Assembly (NCBI GenBank): GCA_902766815.1
Contig: CACXEZ010000077.1
Coordinates: 1 to 6,428 of the forward strand
DNA: 6,428 nucleotides
Direction: 5' to 3'
Origin: an uncultured Erysipelotrichaceae bacterium
GTDB lineage: Bacteria > Bacillota_I > Bacilli_A > RF39 > UBA660
Shown: piece after piece, positions 1 to 4,609 of the stretch
Position numbering within the stretch: position 1 is the stretch's first letter
Layout of the letters: every line of letters starts with the position of its first letter
Position numbers and translations under genes: made by a program
Notes under the pieces: model-generated
The model's input: only the letters and a program-made list of their open reading frames with translations
The model's database searches: none
What the model was told of the DNA's origin: nothing

Positions 1-55
1 AATGAAATTTATTGAAAAAATAACTTTGATTTTTGTATTTTAACATATAAATTAA

Positions 56-265
56 GTAAATAAACTAATTAGGGAAAATCTCTGTAGAATTTTGGTGTTT
101 GTTTTATTTATATATGAAGATAATATGTATTTAGTTGATGATATTTATAAAGATTATAATCAAGCGCCGAAAAAGTTAAAGTCTTTAAATTATTTAGATA
201 ATATAGGTGAAGAGGATAAATTTTATAAAATTGGGACTGAAAATGCTGCGATAAAAAATACTTGA
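56..265 (+). other. short open frame upstream of the locus, possible gene remnant
   Basis: This stretch stays open from just after a TAA at 53-55 to a TGA at 263-265. In-frame start candidates are TTG 92, GTG 95 and ATG 125; the last gives 46 residues beginning MYLVDDIYKDYNQAP. None has a convincing Shine-Dalgarno site: GAAGA before ATG 125 is weak, and AGGG at 71-74 is too far from GTG 95. The same frame further upstream starts with an ATG at 2 (MKFIEKITLIFVF) that stops at 41-43 and again at 53-55, so a decayed gene is possible. The peptide has a plausible mix of charged and hydrophobic residues, but I recognise no family. It could be the tail of an older gene, a small gene, or chance. Apart from this and the promoter, positions 1-314 show nothing else I can support. 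Confidence 0.25.
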
Positions 266-290
266 TTTTTTATACTTTGTTTGTTATACT
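262..290 (+). promoter_or_regulatory. sigma-A-type promoter for gene 1
   Basis: The -35 is TTGATT (262-267) and the -10 is TATACT (285-290), with an ideal 17-base spacer. TGT directly before the -10 gives a TG-extended -10. Transcription would start near 297, leaving a leader of about 18 bases. The -35 overlaps the TGA ending the upstream open frame. AGAGGTG at 302-308 is a good ribosome-binding site 6 bases before the ATG. Confidence 0.75.
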
Positions 291-314
291 ATATCTAGAA
301 TAGAGGTGTGAATA

Positions 315-1364
315 ATGAATGATGATGTACAAAAGAGGAATTCTGATAGAAATGGAAGAGGTTTATTTTATGGTGTAATTGCCATTGCGGTTTTCATTAT
401 TATGGCAGTTGGAGCAACGTTTGCGTATTTTACTGCAACGACCAATAGTGGTAGTAATGATATTCAAACTGGTTCTACGACTTTACAATTAAAGTATATT
501 AGTTATGGTGCTGGCTGGATGAATCAAGATTTAATACCTGCAGATACAAATATAGTAGAATATTCTTTTGAAAATCAAAATGATACTACTATTACTGATG
601 TAAGTGGTTATAATAATGCATTATGTAAGGATGATTATGGTAATTCTATTTGTAGTGTTTATGTATTTCAAGTTTATAATGATGCAAATTCTCCACAGAA
701 TGTGTCAATTGATGTTATTAGTGAGGATAATGGTTTTTATAGTTTGAATGCAATGGCATATGAATTAACAATTTCTACTGATGCTGAACAGTTAGCATTA
801 TATAATTCTACAGAAAATAATAATGGAACATTGGATCCATTTTTCAGAAAAGGAAATGAGGAAAGCGATGTTGAGGGATTAATTAACGTTGTTAATAATA
901 ATGGAGATATTTTAAATGAGGGAACTAATATTAAAAATAATCAATATACACCTGTTTATGTAAATCGAGTTGGCGTTGTTAAGACATTGTTAACATATGT
1001 TGATTCTGACAGTAATACAAAGTTTTCTATTAATAGAAAACTGGCTACTGTTGATGTGGATAATTTAAGAGAAGCAGATAATAATTATCCTGCTACTGAT
1101 GCGAATAAAGCACAAAGAACTGTTACTGTTGCAAGTAATATTGAAATTGGACATGATCAAGTTAAAACTTTTGCTTTGGTTCTATATATTAAAAACGAAG
1201 ATAACGATCAAACTAGATATGATGCTGCTAAGAGATTTAGTGGGCAAGTTGTAGTAGGCTCTGGTGATGGCTCTACTGGTGTTAGTGGTTCTATTAGTGC
1301 TGTTCTTAACGATGGGGTTGTTGATAATTTACAATCTAATACTCAAACGAGTCAAAATCCATAA
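315..1364 (+). CDS. TasA/camelysin-like secreted protein with SipW-type signal peptide (subunit 1)
   Basis: A 349-residue protein predicted to be secreted and to build a surface fibre or biofilm matrix. Residues 1-16 are a polar cytoplasmic tail and 17-37 a hydrophobic segment ending GATFA-YFTAT. This matches the SipW-cognate signal class; B. subtilis TasA has GTWA-AF at its cut, so cleavage after A37 is predicted. The mature part resembles the TasA/camelysin beta-sandwich: a CKDDYGNSIC cysteine pair (C104, C113) followed by a VYVFQV strand, then a terminal strand pair FALVLYIKNEDND...RFSGQVVV (about 286-314). After this comes a Gly/Ser-rich tail with no sortase LPXTG motif. Start choice rests on the strong AGAGGTG site and the promoter just upstream. 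It is a single-gene unit with its own terminator, consistent with high expression. The family assignment comes from signal and strand motifs, not alignment; subunit role is inferred. Confidence 0.8.
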   Translation: MNDDVQKRNSDRNGRGLFYGVIAIAVFIIMAVGATFAYFTATTNSGSNDIQTGSTTLQLKYISYGAGWMNQDLIPADTNIVEYSFENQNDTTITDVSGYNNALCKDDYGNSICSVYVFQVYNDANSPQNVSIDVISEDNGFYSLNAMAYELTISTDAEQLALYNSTENNNGTLDPFFRKGNEESDVEGLINVVNNNGDILNEGTNIKNNQYTPVYVNRVGVVKTLLTYVDSDSNTKFSINRKLATVDVDNLREADNNYPATDANKAQRTVTVASNIEIGHDQVKTFALVLYIKNEDNDQTRYDAAKRFSGQVVVGSGDGSTGVSGSISAVLNDGVVDNLQSNTQTSQNP

Positions 1365-1380
1365 ATTGATTTATATAGCT

Positions 1381-1411
1381 AAGAGCTCTTCCTTTTTGGA
1401 GGGCTTTTTTT
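1381..1411 (+). terminator. intrinsic terminator after gene 1
   Basis: A GC-containing hairpin lies 16 bases after the stop. The 5' arm AGCTCTTCC (1384-1392) pairs with GGAGGGCT (1398-1405) across a TTTTT loop, with one bulged T and one T-G pair. A run of seven T (1405-1411) follows. The 5' arm lies partly in a perfect palindrome, AAGAGCTCTT (1381-1390). Confidence 0.8.
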
Positions 1412-1438
1412 GAGCGTGAATAAATTTTCTTTTTTTAA

Positions 1439-1467
1439 TTGACTTTTGATGATAATTTTGTTATTAT
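1439..1467 (+). promoter_or_regulatory. sigma-A-type promoter for gene 2
   Basis: The -35 is TTGACT (1439-1444) and the -10 is TATTAT (1462-1467), spaced by 17 bases. TGT immediately before the -10 again gives a TG-extended -10, the same architecture as the gene 1 promoter. AAGGAGG at 1479-1485 is a near-perfect ribosome-binding site 7 bases before the ATG at 1493. Confidence 0.8.
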
Positions 1468-1492
1468 TGTTACAGTAGAAGGAGGATAGCTT

Positions 1493-2455
1493 ATGAATGG
1501 TATTAATGATAATGATGCTACTAATCCTAGTGTTAATAATAAGAAAACACAGACTTTTAATTTAATTATCGGAGTTGCTACTTTGCTGATCGCTCTTTTG
1601 GGGGCTACTTTTGCATATTTTACTGCAACGGCTCGTAGTGCTGAAGGAGAGGTTACTGTAAAGTCTGCGATGGTTAGTATTACTTTTGATCGTGGAACAG
1701 CTATTAAAGCCAATAATTTAATTCCTTCTAGTGAAAAGGTTGCTTTATCTAAGTATCAAAAAACTACAGAAGCATTTGTTCCAGGTGAAGGTGAATCTTA
1801 TATTTTAGATTATGAGGAGTATATTGAACAGGGTGATCATACTGATCTTAGTGATTATCTTGATAGAAGATGCATTGATTCTCAAGGAAAAGAAGTTTGT
1901 TATGTTTTTTGGTTTTCTGTTGTGAGTGATGGAGAAGTTGGGGAAAGTACCGATATTTTATCTTATATTAGAGTAGATAGAAATGAATTTGAAAATTTAA
2001 GTTACCTTGTGTATGAAGTGGAATATAGAAAAGATGAAAATGATAAGATTGTTAATGATAAGTATGGCTTTGGTATAGTTGATAGTTATAGATTAGTTAG
2101 TGAGTTTGAAGAAGATGATACTGTTTCTATTAGAGAAGATATTCCTTTTGGTAGGTTTGGTAGAATTGAAAATGTTTATAATGAGGATGTTTTGGTAGAT
2201 ACGTTGTATCCTGTTGCTTGTTTGTTTGGTGAAACGGATGATGCTGATTCTAAAAGTAAAGATGATGTTTCTAGATGTGAAACACATACTATTAGCAATG
2301 CGGAAGAACATAATTATCAAATTGTTATATGGTTAGAAGAAACTGGTTATGAGCAACTTGAGCAGGGGAAGACTTTTAGTGGAACTGTTTCTGTTGAGGT
2401 TAAAGGAGATAATGGGACTACTTCTGGAACTGGTAGAGTTACTGGTCGTGAGTAA
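1493..2455 (+). CDS. TasA/camelysin-like secreted protein with SipW-type signal peptide (subunit 2)
   Basis: A 320-residue paralogue of gene 1. An Asn/Asp-rich tail (1-20) precedes a hydrophobic segment (22-41) ending GATFA-YFTATA, nearly identical to gene 1; SipW-type cleavage after A41 is predicted. The mature protein is strongly acidic. It shares the C-x8-C motif (C127, C136 in CIDSQGKEVC) followed by a hydrophobic YVFWFSV strand, and adds a second pair (C243, C262) that gene 1 lacks, so two extracellular disulfides are plausible. The C-terminal IVIWLEETGYEQ...KTFSGTVSVEV (about 277-303) is typical of TasA/camelysin proteins, followed by a short Gly/Thr/Arg tail. No LPXTG is seen. The start is fixed by AAGGAGG at 1479-1485. 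Own promoter and terminator make it monocistronic. Matrix or fibre subunit is the likely role; no enzyme signature is visible, although camelysin relatives were once described as proteases. Confidence 0.8.
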   Translation: MNGINDNDATNPSVNNKKTQTFNLIIGVATLLIALLGATFAYFTATARSAEGEVTVKSAMVSITFDRGTAIKANNLIPSSEKVALSKYQKTTEAFVPGEGESYILDYEEYIEQGDHTDLSDYLDRRCIDSQGKEVCYVFWFSVVSDGEVGESTDILSYIRVDRNEFENLSYLVYEVEYRKDENDKIVNDKYGFGIVDSYRLVSEFEEDDTVSIREDIPFGRFGRIENVYNEDVLVDTLYPVACLFGETDDADSKSKDDVSRCETHTISNAEEHNYQIVIWLEETGYEQLEQGKTFSGTVSVEVKGDNGTTSGTGRVTGRE

Positions 2456-2474
2456 ATATATTATATAGAAAAGT

Positions 2475-2499
2475 AAGCAAATTTCATTGCTTTTTTTTT
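2475..2499 (+). terminator. probable intrinsic terminator after gene 2
   Basis: AAGCAA (2475-2480) pairs with TTGCTT (2487-2492) across a six-base loop, followed by an uninterrupted T run to 2499 and a second T run at 2501-2507. The stem has only two G-C pairs, so termination may be leaky and allow some read-through into genes 3-5. Confidence 0.6.
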
Positions 2500-2515
2500 C
2501 TTTTTTTGATAATAT
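2487..2515 (+). promoter_or_regulatory. possible weak promoter for genes 3-5
   Basis: TTGCTT (2487-2492) and TAATAT (2510-2515) are spaced by 17 bases and could form a weak promoter with a start near 2522. The -35 would be the 3' arm of the gene 2 terminator. GATAAT (2508-2513) is a better -10 but lacks a good -35. The match is much poorer than the two upstream promoters; read-through from gene 2 is the alternative. Confidence 0.3.
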
Positions 2516-2522
2516 TGATAAT

Positions 2523-2540
2523 AGAGGTGGTGGTAGTTTG
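2523..2540 (+). promoter_or_regulatory. ribosome-binding site deciding a TTG start for gene 3
   Basis: AGAGGTGG (2523-2530) lies 7 bases before TTG 2538-2540. The frame is open further upstream to a TTG at 2487, but that codon sits inside the terminator stem and has no ribosome-binding site. The next in-frame ATG falls well inside the mature domain, so TTG 2538 is the best start. Confidence 0.7.
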
Positions 2541-3095
2541 AATATTCGTGCAAGTAGAAAAGATTTTTTTTACATAATTGTATTAATATTGACTTTTATC
2601 ACTGTCGTGATTGGGTTGACTTTTGCAATATATAATTGGATATTTAGTCAAAAGAAGGGAACTAGCGCAGTTTATACTGGGACACTTACTATAGAATATT
2701 TATCTGGTAATATTATTGATTTTCATTTATTATTTCCAATTGATGAACCAAGTTTTGATACTGTTGATAATGTTTATCGAAATAATTTTAGAGTTACCAA
2801 TACTGGGAGCTTAGATGGGATAGTCAAAGTTGATTTGAATATTTTGAGTAATGAGTTTTCTGATAATACATTAAAATATGTTTTATTTAATTCTAATGGA
2901 GATGAATTGACGTCTGGTTATATTAATGGAGTTGCTACTATGACTATTGTGGATAATGTTTCTTTGGAAAGTAATGTTACTGAGAGTTATGTCTTGATTG
3001 TTTGGCTGAATGAGAATTATCAGAATCAAAATCAAGATATGATGAAAAAAATGATGGGTACAATTGTTGTGGAAGCTTCTCAGCAAAAAGATTAA
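2538..3095 (+). CDS. short TasA/camelysin-like protein with SipW-type signal peptide (subunit 3)
   Basis: A 185-residue protein from a TTG start. RASRK at 4-8 gives a positive cytoplasmic side and residues 10-30 are hydrophobic, ending VIGLTFA-IYNW. This is a variant of the GATFA-YFT site in genes 1 and 2; cleavage after A30 is predicted. The rest is a compact beta-rich domain with strands such as YTGTLTIEYL, NNFRVTNTG, LKYVLFNSNGDEL and YVLIVWLNENYQNQ, ending in MGTIVVEAS. This is the usual TasA/camelysin order in minimal form. It has no cysteine, unlike genes 1 and 2. It lies 14 bases before the signal peptidase gene, so it is probably co-transcribed with it and made at lower level than genes 1-2. 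A minor, capping or initiating subunit, comparable in position to TapA next to sipW in B. subtilis, is an inference; no sequence kinship with TapA is claimed. Confidence 0.72.
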   Translation: MNIRASRKDFFYIIVLILTFITVVIGLTFAIYNWIFSQKKGTSAVYTGTLTIEYLSGNIIDFHLLFPIDEPSFDTVDNVYRNNFRVTNTGSLDGIVKVDLNILSNEFSDNTLKYVLFNSNGDELTSGYINGVATMTIVDNVSLESNVTESYVLIVWLNENYQNQNQDMMKKMMGTIVVEASQQKD

Positions 3096-3109
3096 AGAGG
3101 TGATAAAAT

Positions 3110-4609
3110 ATGGGTGATAAGAATGAAAAAACATTTACAGATTTATTTTTTTCTTCTGATTCTGATAGGAATGTTAAAGATTCTAGTAATTCATCATTTG
3201 GAGATATTTTAAGCAATAGTAATAGATTGGAAAATGCAGTGGAAGATAATAATATTACTTTTTCAAGTTTATCTCAAAATGATTCTTCTTTAGATTCTGA
3301 AGCAGAGATGATAAAAGAGTTGAAAGATGCCTCTAGTTTAGATGGAGATATTCATTCTGAGGATATTGAATCTCAAGATTTGGATAATATTTTTCAGATT
3401 GATGGGAATAAAAAAATGTTAGAAAAATCAAGTGATGAAGGAACAGATGAAAGACATTTGGATTTTAATGTTAATAAAATGTTTTTTGGTGATGATAAGT
3501 CTGATTCGATTAATTCAAGTAATCCTTTTTTTACTAATAGTGATGAAAATATCGGGGGTGATGACATTAGGGCAGATAATTTAGGTAATCCTTTCTTTAT
3601 TAGCAATAGTGATGAGAATATCAAGGATGATGAAACTGGCTCAGATAACTTAGATAATCCTTTCTTTACTAGCAATGTTGACGAGGATGTTGAGGAAGAT
3701 AAAGGCGAGTCGACTAGTTCAGATAATCCTTTCTTTATTAGCAATAGTGATGAGAATATCAAGGATGATGAAACTGGCTCAGATAATTTAGATAATCCTT
3801 TCTTTACTAGCAATGTTGACGAGGATGTTAAGGAAGATAAAGACGAGTCGACTAGTTCAGATAGTCCTTTCTTTAGTGAAAGTAGTGATGATGTTATTAC
3901 AGAGGCTAATCCATTATTTCTTAATACGCTTAATTTGATAGAGAATGATAATGTAGAGAAAAAAGTTTCATCTATTAATCCTACTAAATCCAAACATTTT
4001 AATGTTAAAATTGTTAGAAAAAAAGATCCTTTGTTTAAGGTTATTTTGGGAGTTATTTCTTATGCTATTTTTATATGGCTACTTCTTGTTGGTATTGTTT
4101 TGTTGATTTATGTGTTGGATATCAAAATACGGGCATCTAAAGGGGATTATAGTGCTCCAACATATAATGCTTATGTTGTTTTGACTGGTAGTATGTTACC
4201 TAAGATACAAATTTATGATGTGGTGGTTACTAAAAAGGTAGATGCTTCTTCTTTAGAGGTTGGGGATGTAATTACTTTTGCTTCTGCTGATTCAAGATTT
4301 TTAAATACTATTATTACTCACAGAATTATTAAAAAAAGTTATGATAAAGAATCTAAAACTTATAGTTTTCAGACAAAAGGTGATAACAATAATGTTGCTG
4401 ATAATGCTTTAGTTCCTCAAAATAATATTTATGGTAAAGTTATTTTGAAGATACCTAAGTTGGGATATTTACAGGAATTTTTGGCTACAGATGGTGGATG
4501 GATTATTGTAATACTTATTCCTTGTTTAGTTGTTATTTCTTATGATACTGTAAAGATTGTTAAAGGATTAAAAAAGAAAAAATATAAAAATATAAAAGTT
4601 CAAAAGTAG
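3110..4609 (+). CDS. sipW: SipW-like signal peptidase I (S26B) with long acidic repeat-bearing N-terminal arm
   Basis: A 499-residue membrane peptidase expected to cut the signal peptides of the neighbouring proteins outside the membrane. Residues 1-300 are acidic, Ser/Asn/Asp-rich and low in complexity. They carry NPFF-type motifs starting at 138, 160, 183, 206, 229 and 252 (the last SPFF), then NPLF at 267. A basic stretch (about 291-305) precedes a membrane segment at 311-336, so the arm should be cytoplasmic. The catalytic domain has TGSMLP (nucleophile S361), LEVGDVITF, ITHRI (H404, the His that replaces Lys in the ER/archaeal/SipW type), and KGDNNNVAD (D425, D431), then IYGKV. A second membrane segment (463-480) and a Lys-rich tail close it. 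B. subtilis SipW is about 190 residues, matching only the part after 300. AGAGGTGAT (3096-3104), directly after the gene 3 stop, sets the start. Peptidase identity is firm; the arm's role is unknown. Confidence 0.9.
   Translation: MGDKNEKTFTDLFFSSDSDRNVKDSSNSSFGDILSNSNRLENAVEDNNITFSSLSQNDSSLDSEAEMIKELKDASSLDGDIHSEDIESQDLDNIFQIDGNKKMLEKSSDEGTDERHLDFNVNKMFFGDDKSDSINSSNPFFTNSDENIGGDDIRADNLGNPFFISNSDENIKDDETGSDNLDNPFFTSNVDEDVEEDKGESTSSDNPFFISNSDENIKDDETGSDNLDNPFFTSNVDEDVKEDKDESTSSDSPFFSESSDDVITEANPLFLNTLNLIENDNVEKKVSSINPTKSKHFNVKIVRKKDPLFKVILGVISYAIFIWLLLVGIVLLIYVLDIKIRASKGDYSAPTYNAYVVLTGSMLPKIQIYDVVVTKKVDASSLEVGDVITFASADSRFLNTIITHRIIKKSYDKESKTYSFQTKGDNNNVADNALVPQNNIYGKVILKIPKLGYLQEFLATDGGWIIVILIPCLVVISYDTVKIVKGLKKKKYKNIKVQK
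3521..3919 (+). repeat. array of NPFF-type protein repeats in the signal peptidase arm
   Basis: Seven occurrences of [NS]P[FL]F start at residues 138, 160, 183, 206, 229, 252 and 267. The first five full units are 22-23 residues long: NPFF, a few Ser/Asn, then an acidic stretch such as SDENIKDDETGSDNLD or VDEDVEEDKGESTSSD. Two unit types (NPFFISNSDEN and NPFFTSNVDED) alternate. The last units decay to SPFF and NPLF. The repeats are in frame and of protein origin, not intergenic elements. Confidence 0.85.
3587..3862 (+). repeat. 138-bp in-frame tandem duplication within gene 4
   Basis: Copies at 3587-3724 and 3725-3862 differ at three positions only: C3649/T3787 (silent), G3692/A3830 (Glu to Lys) and G3705/A3843 (Gly to Asp). 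Each copy encodes 46 residues, one NPFFISN unit plus one NPFFTSN unit. The near identity at DNA level, including synonymous sites, points to a recent slippage or unequal-recombination event. Confidence 0.92.

Noticed and set aside
1290..1364. Sortase-type cell-wall anchoring of gene 1 or gene 2
   Set aside because: Neither C-terminus has an LPXTG-like motif followed by a hydrophobic segment and positive tail.
1435..1713. Minus-strand open frame opposite the start of gene 2
   Set aside because: It overlaps the gene 2 promoter, ribosome-binding site and signal peptide on the opposite strand, and its product has no recognisable features.
3587..3862. Direct repeats considered as a CRISPR array or intergenic repeat element
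   Set aside because: The unit is 138 bp, copies are directly adjacent with no spacers, and the repeats lie in frame inside a coding gene.
3521..3919. NPFF repeats as EH-domain ligands (eukaryotic NPF motifs)
   Set aside because: The similarity is only three residues and EH domains are eukaryotic; nothing else in the window supports a host-directed role, and the arm is predicted to be cytoplasmic.
3394..3993. A 199-codon open frame on the minus strand across the repeat region
   Set aside because: It is the mirror of the Ser/Asp/Asn-rich repeats of gene 4, with a Ser/Leu-rich low-complexity product, and the coding signal on the + strand is clear. No promoter was sought in detail for it.
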